Shown piece by piece: positions 1-13,001 of a stretch of 64,000 bases of DNA. The notes below the pieces were generated by a model that ran no database searches, was not told the origin of the DNA, and was given only the letters and a program-made list of their open reading frames with translations. The translations under genes and the position numbers were made by a program. The stretch's first letter is position 1; every line of letters begins with the position of its first letter. The stretch comes from Pelodera strongyloides. Its lineage: Eukaryota > Nematoda > Chromadorea > Rhabditida > Rhabditidae. The stretch covers positions 52,922 through 116,921 of the forward strand of contig JAANDG010000468.1 of assembly GCA_036852015.1 (NCBI GenBank), written 5' to 3'.

Positions 1-420
1 AAGCAACACAAGCAACACTATGTTCAAACTAAGCCACTATAGAAAAAGCAAGCAAGGAATCTGGTTACACGCATGTACGTATTTATTTGCAGGGCACGAT
101 ACAGTGTAGTTCTTTTCAAAGTAATCTAATTTTTTAGTTTTACGGGTGTATTTCACGGGTGTATTAGCATGCATACTCGCAGCAAAGGTTTGGTGTATTT
201 TCATTTTATCGTATGTGCCGAACATTTATTGGTCTATAATTTCCTGGGATTCACTTGAAACTATCAATTTGTTGGAATAGTACATTGCCATTTCTGTTGG
301 CATATGTATGCACCGTCTTGTTTCACTTAGAATTGATATTATTACCCAGCGGACTCCAATGGAAAATATAGCCTTACTATGTAAAATATACTTAATTCAA
401 GGAACAGTTTTTTTGTTCCA
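1..420. other. Upstream region, no gene seen
   Basis: AT-rich sequence with only short reading frames that lack codon bias or splice context. Position 411-420 is a T-rich tract ending in TTCCAG, which would serve as the acceptor for the exon-like frame that follows. Confidence 0.5.
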
Positions 421-813
421 GATTCAGCGAAGCTGCCGTGCAAACTAAATCTCGTGGTGCGCAGCGGAACGACAGTTGTGTGCGGCGAGGTCCTGACACA
501 ACAACCGGGCGAAAACTTCGTCTTATCTGCGCCCAGTGTTCGCCAAAGGAAACTCAGTGCCCTCGCGAAATCCTCATTGCGAGATGCGCCGCAAGGAGTC
601 GTCACACCTCATTTTCTTGCCACGCCCCAGCAAAACTTTCCGTTGTTACTGATGGTTGTGGGTTTTCTGATCTCCTTCAGTATCCATTGCATAGCTTCAT
701 TAGATAGAATTCACATGGTACGCCATAAAAGTGTCCTGATGAATAAATTCCCTCAAACACGATTCCTCGCAGGCGTTCGCTGTAATCAAATAACAACGGA
801 TAACTATGGCTGA
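421..813 (+). CDS. Orphan exon-like frame, possible membrane protein
   Basis: An open frame runs from a good 3' splice site (TTTTTGTTCCAG ending at 420) to a stop at 811-813. The first 300 bases are clearly richer in G and C than the surroundings and look coding. The peptide begins DSAKLPCKLNLVVRSGTT and contains one hydrophobic stretch, FPLLLMVVGFLISFSIHCIA, about 80-100 residues in, which could span a membrane. I do not recognise the family. It could be the 3'-terminal exon of a gene whose other exons lie left of this window, or an internal exon whose donor I cannot place. The last 30 codons (after about 720) look less convincing, so the real exon may end earlier. Confidence 0.35.
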   Translation, partial: DSAKLPCKLNLVVRSGTTVVCGEVLTQQPGENFVLSAPSVRQRKLSALAKSSLRDAPQGVVTPHFLATPQQNFPLLLMVVGFLISFSIHCIASLDRIHMVRHKSVLMNKFPQTRFLAGVRCNQITTDNYG

Positions 814-2636
814 AGTAACTAACAATAAGAGAACTAGGGAAAGCTAACGAAAAAATTTCACGGAAAGTTTTCACGGGGCTTTTGAGTTCTTATCTCACCC
901 CTCCATAAGCTTTCCCAATTTTCCAATAGCTTCGGTCGTTTCCGGCTCTTACCAACCCCTTTCTCGAGGTGCAATTATCGTGTGTCACGAACGTTGCACC
1001 TGGCACACCTTGGCTTCCCGACAGCCGGATTGGTGTAGTTTACTCTGACTGCCAACTCTCCCTTTTCCTTCACGAATTGAAACATTCGCTTTGCATTGAG
1101 TTTACCTGACTATATTATATGCTGGCGAATCCAGTTTCCGACATTCCGACCTATATACTTTTCCAAATTTGGTTGGTCATATGCCTTTGTTTATAACTTT
1201 CTCCAAATGGACATTCGTACTATTCTCGGTGGCACACAATGTATGCATTTATTACTCGAAACTACACAACAGCAATATATGGGCCTGAAGTTATGCATTC
1301 CTTCGCATAAGTTATTAAAATAACTGTTTTCTTTCACTTGCTTTCCCGACAGCATTCCACCTGCGAAAAAAGACCGGGACCAGACCACCAATCTCGTGTT
1401 AATAGAGTTTGTTTTATTCCTTAAAAATAATATCTGTGCGAACAGAGGGGATTTTTCTTTGTCACGTAATTATCACATTGCGTGAATAATTACCACCCTC
1501 CTACATATGCAATCTGTTAGTTTTCGCTCTAACATTTTGGCCATTGGATAATTTTAGTGCCCTTTTAACTCTGTTTTGAATGCATTCAAACATTCACTTG
1601 TCTAATATGAGTTGCCGATAAACATATTTAACGTTCGAACCCGGCAGAGGCCATATTTGAGTATCCTAGGTGTAGCTGCTCCCACAGAAGGCCAGTCATT
1701 TCTTTCTGACCATATAATTTATTCATCAAAAACATCGTTTCAAAAGAAAAATTTCGTAATGCCGAGTGTGGTTTCATGTTTAAACATCGGAGAAGCCCGT
1801 TTTTGGTCGAGATGTCAAGGTCCAACTACACCTTCAATGTGAACTGTCTATCTTATTATTATTATTAACTCTTTATTTTATAAAAAGTGTACATAATTTT
1901 GTGTAACTTGTATGTTCGATACAGTGCTAACAATATAATAATAAGAATATAATGTCGCGTTCCATTTCTTCTCTAAATGTAACATTATCGAAATTCCCTC
2001 TCCATTATTGCCAGGCAGTGGAACAATTATGGTGGAAGCCATAGTTTTGTTTATCGAACTGATATTACTTATTGTTAGTGATTTGCTGCCATCTACACAT
2101 TTAGTCAGTTCTGCTCATTCAATCGCATAGGACAGACAATATATTTTGAGGTTTCTCTCTACCTGAGAGCTCCGTAAAATTCATTATAGGTGAAACTTGA
2201 GCTTTTTCATTTGTGTATACTGCTTGTAGAAGTGAAGTTGCTTTCCTCGCCTAACTAAATGAATAAGTCTGTTCGGGCAATTACACGTTTCTGCTCTATT
2301 TTAATGAGAGACCGGTGAGCAGCGTGTATGATTAGCCGGCTGCGGACCTCAGTTAATGACCCATAACAGGGCTTCGTTAAGGCCCGCTTTGGAAGAGGCC
2401 CTGGCACGCATAAGCATTTGCATAACATATAGACTTCCGGTGAGAGTGACTCTGACTAGCGGTAATTTGGATTGAATTCATTTACTTTAAATGAAGGATA
2501 TTCGCACAATTTTGCTTTGTTCACGTCTTGTCCTGCTTCCAAACAGCTTCGGTAATAGTACATATTTCTGTGGCTCAGTTTTTTTCGCAAGTTTTACTCG
2601 GGCCGCGTGTACGTTACTTACCTATATTTCTGTTCC
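814..2636. other. Intergenic region, probable promoter of the forkhead gene
   Basis: Only short, unconvincing frames on either strand. A moderately GC-rich block at about 2305-2410 stands out from the AT-rich background and is the best candidate for control sequence for the gene at 2650, but no specific site can be named. Confidence 0.4.
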
Positions 2637-2649
2637 AGTATCTATCTCA
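2637..2649 (+). promoter_or_regulatory. Likely trans-splice (spliced leader) acceptor
   Basis: The pyrimidine-rich run TATATTTCTGTTCCAG ends just before 2640, about ten bases upstream of the ATG at 2650. This spacing is typical of nematode spliced-leader acceptors, and it supports choosing the ATG at 2650 over the upstream frame that opens at 2491. Confidence 0.5.
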
Positions 2650-6133
<3,484 letters not shown>

Positions 6134-7076
6134 CAATTGGCTTCAATCTGCAATTGCAGTAACCAAGTAAAACAGCAACATAAATTAGCTGCAAAGGTGT
6201 TCACTATTGTCTACAAGCTATGTAAGGTCAACAATATTCTTTCTCTACCATTATTATTGTTGTATTGATTGTGTACATACATACTATGCAATATGCACTG
6301 TTTTGGTTAACCAGTGTTCTCTAACTCTAGTCGCCGTTGATCTAGTTATGTTCATCTGTAAAGAGTATTAATGTTTTCAGTCCTATCCTGATGCTCATGT
6401 ATCTCTTGTTACATAAATAATATACCAATCATTAAAGACCGAAAGCTCTATATTAGATCAATTCGGTTGACAAAACATTCATTTCTATTACGATCTCAAT
6501 TCGTGTTACAGAATGATCTCTCGATACTTACTATTTTCTTTATTGTGCAGTTGAAAAATAAACAATTTTTTCACATTGCCAACGCTGAAAATGAATTTGA
6601 GTATAAAAAGTTTATTTGTTTTTCATATTCTTCTGCTTCTGTGTAGTGCTTCTCCATAGCAAGGTATTATCGGCCCTCTTTCGAAAAACTCCATATTTTG
6701 TGAATTTTAAACACGGTATCCAGACAACGGAAGCGGAGGGTCTTCGTTAGAGCTGTTTCTTTCAATAGCGAAGTGAAGCCATGTCACCAATAGTCACCAA
6801 AGTACAAAACCACAATTCTGGAACGTGATAATTCTAATGAAATCATCACTCCCACATAGAATCACTATGATTCTTCAAGTAACATATATCAATTCCTTGG
6901 TTTTGTCCTAACATGTACTTATTATTTCAATATTACCTCGGACCGCAATATTGGTATTTTCACCGATTCTGAATAGGTTGTTGGCAGAGTCGTATGCTTC
7001 TGGTACCCACACATAGGTTAGTTCTCTTCTCAACTTGTTTAACATGGTCTTTTTTACGCTTACGAATATATATATA

Positions 7077-7134
<58 letters not shown>

Positions 7135-7317
7135 CTAGTCGGCACTAGGAAACTTAGGACTGGTAAAATCCACATGTCGTAAATCTGGCCAAGCTATAAG
7201 TGGGATTGGTCTAAAAGCATCCTCTTAGCGGTAAATTGGACGAGCTTAAATCCCTGTCAAATTCATGAATTCATCCCTTTGCATTGATTTTAAGCATTGA
7301 TTTTTATACGGTTTGTT
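6134..7317. other. 3' flank of forkhead gene and intergenic DNA
   Basis: Several possible polyadenylation signals follow the stop codon (ATTAAA near 6431, AATAAA near 6558). No gene is seen. A TA-dinucleotide tract occupies about 7066-7130. Confidence 0.5.
7066..7130. repeat. (TA)n microsatellite
   Basis: About 30 TA repeats, broken once near 7080. It lies 190 bases from the edge of the Naiad retroelement, a class reported to prefer insertion near microsatellites. Confidence 0.95.
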
Positions 7318-7777
7318 TAATTAAAAAAGAAACGAAATAAATACATATACAGTAATAATAGGAAAAATGTAAAGGAGAGGATTGAATGGTAGATAAAGTG
7401 TATCATGTTCTTTAACATGATAACCCCGTTTCGACCCAGATCGTATACGAGGATTTTGCTGTAGTTGGGTCTCATCAGTACGATGACTACAGCTTTGAGC
7501 GATAGGAAAAATAAATAAATAAATAAAAATGAGAATGCACACAAGAGAGAGAGAGAAAATAACAATGTATAAAGAAAAATAACAGTTTGGTTGAAGATTG
7601 TGTGATTGATTATGTGTATGTTCGATTTTATGTTGCGTGCAATTGTTATTGCAGTTAATTAATTGTATGGTTTTTTTTAATGTTCGAGTACAATTATATT
7701 TATATTTGTAGTTTGTAGTGTGATGTGATATTCGTTATTTGTAGTTTGTAGTGTGGTGTGATATTATGTGTGTTTTG
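7318..7777 (-). repeat. Naiad pseudo-LTR, left (3') copy
   Basis: Matches 11975-12434 over its whole length with no indels and two substitutions (near 7546 and 7717). It contains a GAGA tract, a 9-bp inverted repeat (TATCATGTT / AACATGATA, 7401-7422) and a hammerhead-like core on the minus strand (7429-7478). It is followed rightward by a GT-rich tract at 7776-7810. Confidence 0.93.
7429..7500 (-). ncRNA. Hammerhead-like RNA core in pseudo-LTR
   Basis: Read on the minus strand, CTGATGA (7478-7472) is followed directly by GACCC (7471-7467), a 29-nt loop, GGGTC (7437-7433) and GAAAC (7432-7428). This is the conserved core and helix II of a hammerhead ribozyme with correct spacing. A clear helix I is not evident, and helix III would be only two base pairs. 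The loop also contains ACTACAGC and TACGAT, complementary to GCTGTAGT and ATCGTA just 5' of the core, so pseudoknotted or alternative folds are possible. The other pseudo-LTR has the same core near 12086-12135. Activity is not shown. Confidence 0.5.
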
Positions 7778-7959
7778 GTGTGTGTGTGTGTGTGTATGTG
7801 TATGTGCGTTTGTGTGATGGTGTGTTTGTTATGGGGAGATGTATGTGAAGTAATAGTTATGTATTAGTTGGTTAGTTTTTGTAATAATACTTATGTGTTA
7901 GTTAATTAGTTAATATGGTTAATAATGTGAAGCATAGTGTGAATAGGTTAAGTTAGATA

Positions 7960-10686
7960 TTATATGTTAAAATTGAAATTACTGTTGTACCAATTAGTCA
8001 GTCTTTTGCTGTCATTATTATATTTTAGTGCTATACATGGGTGTCGGTGAATAGTTTTCCGAAATATTTGAGTGATTTTTGACAAGGGATATTTATTACG
8101 AATAAGTTTGCGTGTAAGTTGACAAACCTTGTCTTTGAAAAACTCTAAAGAAGAAGTGCAACGGTATATTCGTATTATTTCACCCATAATACAATTTAGT
8201 TTGATATTTGTAGAGATATGAGAATCGTACATTGGAAATCTAATGACGTCGAATGTGTAGTCGTCTGTTTTGTTATATAAATTTATAACCCACTTATCAT
8301 TAGCTCGAGTAATTTGAAGGTCTAGAAAAGCTGCTGAGTTTTCACTATCATTTGCAGGCTCAAGACTAAGAGATGTAGGATACATATTTATGAGTTGATC
8401 AAAGTCACAAATATTATTATAGAATATGGCAATATCATCCATATACCTAAACATGCGTGTATTGTAAACTAGATGTGAGTTGTTGTTACTTTTGAAAAAA
8501 TTGAATTCTATAATTGATAGAGTGAGATCTGCCAAGAGTGGTGAGGCGTTACCTCCTTGTGGTACACCTTTTGTTTGATGGAATACTTCGTTGTTGAAGA
8601 TTAAAAAACTGTTTGTAACAATATAATGTATTATATGTTTAACCTCTGTTAGTGTGTAGCAATTTTGAGAGTATGTGTCAGTATAGAAGCAGTGTTTAAA
8701 TGCAACATTTATGTATGTTTTACCAGCATTTTTGAAACATAATTCAAGTAGTTCATAAATATTTTTAAGGACACAATCGTGTGGCAAGTTGGTAAAAAGA
8801 CTGCTAAAATCCATAACCCGTATTTTATTGAAGCGGTGAAGACTAGAATTATTGGAAATTTGCATTGAATTATCAATTGAAAAAAAGTAAGATTTGTGGA
8901 TATTATGATTGCCAGTTGCTTTACAGTAGTTTGAAAAATGTGTTCTTAAATGTTTGAGTATTTTTTGTGTTAAAATAGAAATGTTTTTTAGAGAACTAAC
9001 CTTAGCTGCTGTTATAAATCTCATTTTAATTGTAGGTTTATGGAGTTTGGGTATGGCATAAATGTTAGGTAGTTTTCTATGGTTATCTGGAAGACTAATA
9101 CTGAAAAGACTCGAGTAATTACTGTGTCTGTTTATTATAGATTCTTTTGTCTCTAAACTGTATGGTTGATATGTATCATTGCCCACTGTTTGGTAAACAT
9201 TGTTGGTAGAGTAAACTATGCCCAACTCTTTGTGAAGGAAGTTACGGTATAATAAAGGACATGAAAAGCAGAAGTTGGAATTGGCCTTATCCACACATGT
9301 TACAACGAAATTTTGTTTTATTTTGTGGATCTCTTGTGTGACTTCACGTATGTGTTCTTCTTCAAAAATAGCAGAAGTTAAGTTAAGGTCATCCAACAAG
9401 AATTTCATATTTGGAATATGAATACTGTTCTTCATAAAGTATTTTTTGAGGCGAGTACTTAGCTCTTGAGAGGTTTCTTTGAGTGTTTGTTGAAAATGTG
9501 AGTGACTATATGGACAGCGGTACTTTGTACCATTTAAAAGTAATTTTGTTGCTATAGGATAGTTTGATGAGAATATTTCACAATTACCGGAAATTATATG
9601 GGAAGTATTGTTGATAGACATTATTTCTTTTCCATTGCATTTAGATAGGAATGTGCTACAATTGCAAGTAATGTTGGTTGTAGTAACTGAATTAACTAGT
9701 GTTTTATAATTGAAAATTTTTGGACCCAGTGGGATGTTGTATTTTGGAATGAAGCGGATGCGTGGTATTAGAGAATTAGGAATGGAGTTAATGTTAAACA
9801 ATTCTTTGATACTTTTTTTGACCTGATAATTAAGATTATTGTGTGGTGAGGCAAATTCTAGAAAAGGTATGTGTAAATCAAAGTCTGTTTGTTGAACGCT
9901 TTTTGGACTTGTGTTAGAAACATGATATTGTATTGACGTACGACCGCATATTGCTTCTATGTTGCGCTTAAAATCGAAATTGACATCATTGTTGTAGTAT
10001 TGTCGTATAAGAAGCTTTTTGGTAGATGAAGGAATACTTGAATAGAGGCTAGAAAGTTTTGAATAACATAGAGTGGTTGACATGTCTGGAGTTGGGTAAT
10101 TGTTGCGAGATTGTGAACGTTTTCTTATACCACGATTTTTGGGTGGTCTTTTGATTTTGAGAGCGAAGTAAGGAAGTTTATTGTTTCCCAAACCTTTTTT
10201 GTTATTGTCACTGATAATACCATATCCTTTTATATTGTCGTTTAAGCCCAATGGATAAGCCGTGTTGAGTAATTTTATCCAGAACAGTTCTTTTGTTTTT
10301 CTTATGTTTGTATCGCTGTTATTACTGAAACTATCAAGTATATGAATAGAAAACATTTTTGTTTCTACGTCTGCCTGACATGCAGAAAAATGTTTGTATA
10401 GTAGTGTATCTATTGAATTCTTTTTCATGTGGTATCGGTGTTGACTAAATCGGCATTTGAGTGATCTTTTTGTTTCTCCTACGTATTGTATTAGACATTT
10501 GGAGCATGTTATGCAATAAACTAGACCAGTGCTGCTGCAATTAGTTGTGCTTGTAGAAAATGTAGGTGCATAGTATCTGGTAGAGCTGCTGCGAGTGAGA
10601 AACTCACGTGAAACTAGTGGACATATTTTGCATCTTTTGTTAGTACACGTAGTACCTATTTCTTTAGACCCCTCCATGGAGATCAT
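7960..10686 (-). CDS. Naiad polyprotein: GIY-YIG endonuclease and reverse transcriptase
   Basis: 908 residues from ATG at 10686 to the stop at 7960. Residues about 10-100 carry a Cys pattern (CTNKRCKIC) and the GIY-YIG core, seen as GLVYCITCSK followed by YVGETKRSLKCRF and conserved His residues. A basic linker follows. Near residues 330-350 is the CxC motif (TCNCSTFLSKCNG) that marks Naiad/Chlamys elements. The reverse transcriptase covers about residues 520-850: IPKLHKPTIKMRFI (motif 2), VMDFSSLFTNLPHD (motif A, catalytic Asp), GVPQGGNASPLLADL (motif B), FRYMDDIAIFY (motif C, the YMDD box) and AAFLDLQITR. The nuclease would nick the target and the polymerase would copy element RNA from the nick. 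All catalytic motifs are present with no frameshift. An insertion-in-fingers domain is expected in this group but I could not delimit it. Confidence 0.9.
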   Translation of the reverse strand: MISMEGSKEIGTTCTNKRCKICPLVSREFLTRSSSTRYYAPTFSTSTTNCSSTGLVYCITCSKCLIQYVGETKRSLKCRFSQHRYHMKKNSIDTLLYKHFSACQADVETKMFSIHILDSFSNNSDTNIRKTKELFWIKLLNTAYPLGLNDNIKGYGIISDNNKKGLGNNKLPYFALKIKRPPKNRGIRKRSQSRNNYPTPDMSTTLCYSKLSSLYSSIPSSTKKLLIRQYYNNDVNFDFKRNIEAICGRTSIQYHVSNTSPKSVQQTDFDLHIPFLEFASPHNNLNYQVKKSIKELFNINSIPNSLIPRIRFIPKYNIPLGPKIFNYKTLVNSVTTTNITCNCSTFLSKCNGKEIMSINNTSHIISGNCEIFSSNYPIATKLLLNGTKYRCPYSHSHFQQTLKETSQELSTRLKKYFMKNSIHIPNMKFLLDDLNLTSAIFEEEHIREVTQEIHKIKQNFVVTCVDKANSNFCFSCPLLYRNFLHKELGIVYSTNNVYQTVGNDTYQPYSLETKESIINRHSNYSSLFSISLPDNHRKLPNIYAIPKLHKPTIKMRFITAAKVSSLKNISILTQKILKHLRTHFSNYCKATGNHNIHKSYFFSIDNSMQISNNSSLHRFNKIRVMDFSSLFTNLPHDCVLKNIYELLELCFKNAGKTYINVAFKHCFYTDTYSQNCYTLTEVKHIIHYIVTNSFLIFNNEVFHQTKGVPQGGNASPLLADLTLSIIEFNFFKSNNNSHLVYNTRMFRYMDDIAIFYNNICDFDQLINMYPTSLSLEPANDSENSAAFLDLQITRANDKWVINLYNKTDDYTFDVIRFPMYDSHISTNIKLNCIMGEIIRIYRCTSSLEFFKDKVCQLTRKLIRNKYPLSKITQIFRKTIHRHPCIALKYNNDSKRLTNWYNSNFNFNI

Positions 10687-11974
10687 TTTTAAGTTGGGAC
10701 CTATCTTAGTTGATTGGAAAGAGGTGGACTCAAAGTATTCGTGAGTTGTAGTAGAGCATGATGAAGTCCTTCCTTCAGCCGCTCCAGGCTTCCAGAAGCA
10801 AGGGTGAATAGGCGTCTCTTACTCTTGCGAGTTAACATGGAGGGCACGGAACTAGACAGTTCCTTCCACGTTGGTACGTACGGTCCCCTAGGAAGTCATG
10901 AGTTAGCCATTTCACACCCATTACCCCTCATGACTTCCACCGGTAGATGTGGGAACTAAGCCCAACTCCGTCCTAGTACCTGGGTGAGGATGAAGTGAGA
11001 GAATAGGAGTGAAAGATTGAATGTGAAACCTCAGTTATTGTCTTCCGAGTTGAGGGGAAAAGACTTTAAAGGAAACTAAAATCATAGGAACAATAAATAA
11101 AAACAAGTCTCTACCAAGGATGGTAGAGTGCGTGATATAATATAATAAAGTAAACAAATGAATAGATACTCCTACGCGGAGTATTCCAAAGCCCAATATC
11201 TATAATATTTGTGGATATAGAATGGAAGGAATGGAGTAATACAATATATAGTGCCTAAAGAGTAGGAATAAAATAAGAGGAATGAATTATACAAATCAAA
11301 CATTAAGTAGTGTGAGTGTATAGAGAATAGGAATATAATACGATAATAAAAATAATAATAAGAGAATAACATAAAATAATAAAAGAATGAAAGAAAGTGG
11401 TGTCTGCTCAAAGAGCAGGGTGTTTTATTCGCTCAGTAAAGAGCGAAGGTGTGTTATATCCCAGGACCGAAGTCTTGGAATATGGCCAACACTAAGGTCG
11501 GTTAGAGCAGTGTCTTGCAAATGGATGAAAATGTTAGGAAGTTGAGTGAGGTATTTGAAGTACAGTGAATGTGATACAAAATGACAAGTAAGGCAAACAA
11601 ATAGTAAATGATGAGGTAAATATTGGAGAGTAAGAAAGTATAACCAGCAAATCAAGCCCGGAAGTCTAATGGATGCAAGAAAGCATAATACAAGAAAATA
11701 GTGCAGGAAATTTAATTGAAAATAACGAAAAGTGTGAAGAACTAGGGAATTATACTATTGTAATGATTATGAAAATATGGGACCCTGATTTGAGTCAAGG
11801 GAAGGGATGAAAGTAATAGATTTATTGGTAGAAAGAACATTTGAGATGGTAGACGTTGAGAAATAAAGTATTATGAGAATAATATAACAAAAAATATATA
11901 ATAAATAAGTGAAGATCTCGGGTAAGCAAGAGGGAAAATGAATTCTCCGTCATCGCAAACCTTTGATCCTGTAA
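10687..11974 (-). other. Naiad 5' leader with hairpins
   Basis: No coding signal. Several short inverted repeats are visible: GGAAGTCATGAG / CTCATGACTTCC around 10889-10941 (12-bp arms), CTGCTC / GAGCAG at about 11405-11417, and TCGCTC / GAGCGA at about 11429-11446. They would make a structured 5' leader RNA, possibly for template recognition or internal initiation; that role is inference. Confidence 0.5.
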
Positions 11975-12434
11975 TAATTAAAAAAGAAACGAAATAAATA
12001 CATATACAGTAATAATAGGAAAAATGTAAAGGAGAGGATTGAATGGTAGATAAAGTGTATCATGTTCTTTAACATGATAACCCCGTTTCGACCCAGATCG
12101 TATACGAGGATTTTGCTGTAGTTGGGTCTCATCAGTACGATGACTACAGCTTTGAGCGATAGGAAAAATAAATAAATAAATAAAAATGAGAATGCACACA
12201 AGAGAGAGAGAGAAAATAACTATGTATAAAGAAAAATAACAGTTTGGTTGAAGATTGTGTGATTGATTATGTGTATGTTCGATTTTATGTTGCGTGCAAT
12301 TGTTATTGCAGTTAATTAATTGTATGGTTTTTTTTAATGTTCGAGTACAATTATATTTATATTTGTCGTTTGTAGTGTGATGTGATATTCGTTATTTGTA
12401 GTTTGTAGTGTGGTGTGATATTATGTGTGTTTTG
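11975..12434 (-). repeat. Naiad pseudo-LTR, right (5') copy
   Basis: 460 bp, two substitutions from the left copy. It ends abruptly after TGTGTTTTG, where the left copy continues into the GT tract and the element body; this marks the element's 5' edge. The hammerhead-like core is at about 12086-12135. Confidence 0.93.
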
Positions 12435-13001
12435 AGTAAGTAGTAAGTATTCCTTCCATTGAAATTCCGCTATTTGGCTAATGCACATCTGATATACACT
12501 GATTTTCATATTTTATTTATTTGACTCTGCGAGAGTTGGCTAAACAGCTTATTTTTCTCGAGCTGAAAACTTCCTGCCTAATTTTCTGCTGCCTTACGAT
12601 AAAAGTACATACTTTAGTTAAGGTTGTATGAAGTTTCTTAGCGTCATGCATCACTTATGCAAGATTATCATCGAATTCTAGTAATGTAGAAATTTATTTT
12701 TCAAGTTAAATCCCCTGTGTGCTTAGCAAAAAGGACAAGTACAGAAAAGAATTGAGAAAATATGAAGAGCACAACCTTCACAAAGTTGCCACGAGTTTGT
12801 GACCATCCACCAAATGAAACAACTAAATTTTTCTGATATTGAAACATTTTCTATTTATTCATAAACCCCTACTTATAACACACATCATAATGCATCCAGC
12901 GTTCTCACATCAAATAATTGGTTTGATATCTAAGAACTATTTTTTCGACATTTTCAATTCCGATTCTTCATTCTTGTTCGCAAATTTTCTCCCAATTGCA
13001 G
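12435..13001. other. Region upstream of the coiled-coil gene
   Basis: Non-coding apart from a possible first exon at 12762-12794 (ATG, peptide MKSTTFTKLPR, donor GTTTGT) that would join in phase to the exon at 13002. This is weak. Confidence 0.3.

Larger units (their letters stand above)
7318..12434 (-). mobile_element. Naiad-type Penelope-like retroelement, near intact
   Basis: A 5.1-kb element on the minus strand, bounded by two direct repeats of 460 bp (7318-7777 and 11975-12434) that start TAATTAAAAAAG and differ at only two positions with no gaps. One uninterrupted 908-codon frame lies between them. Domain order is GIY-YIG nuclease first, reverse transcriptase last, with a CNC motif between, which matches the Naiad branch of Penelope-like elements. 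In known members such repeats are called pseudo-LTRs and arise from tandem or partial copies. The 5' leader (10687-11974) holds several hairpins. No clear target-site duplication is visible. The high repeat identity and intact frame suggest recent insertion and possibly a still active family. Confidence 0.88.

Noticed and set aside
7317..7565. Small minus-strand frames of 73-83 codons in the pseudo-LTR (also at 11950-12201)
   Set aside because: They lie in the non-coding pseudo-LTR and are present in both copies only because the repeat is duplicated.
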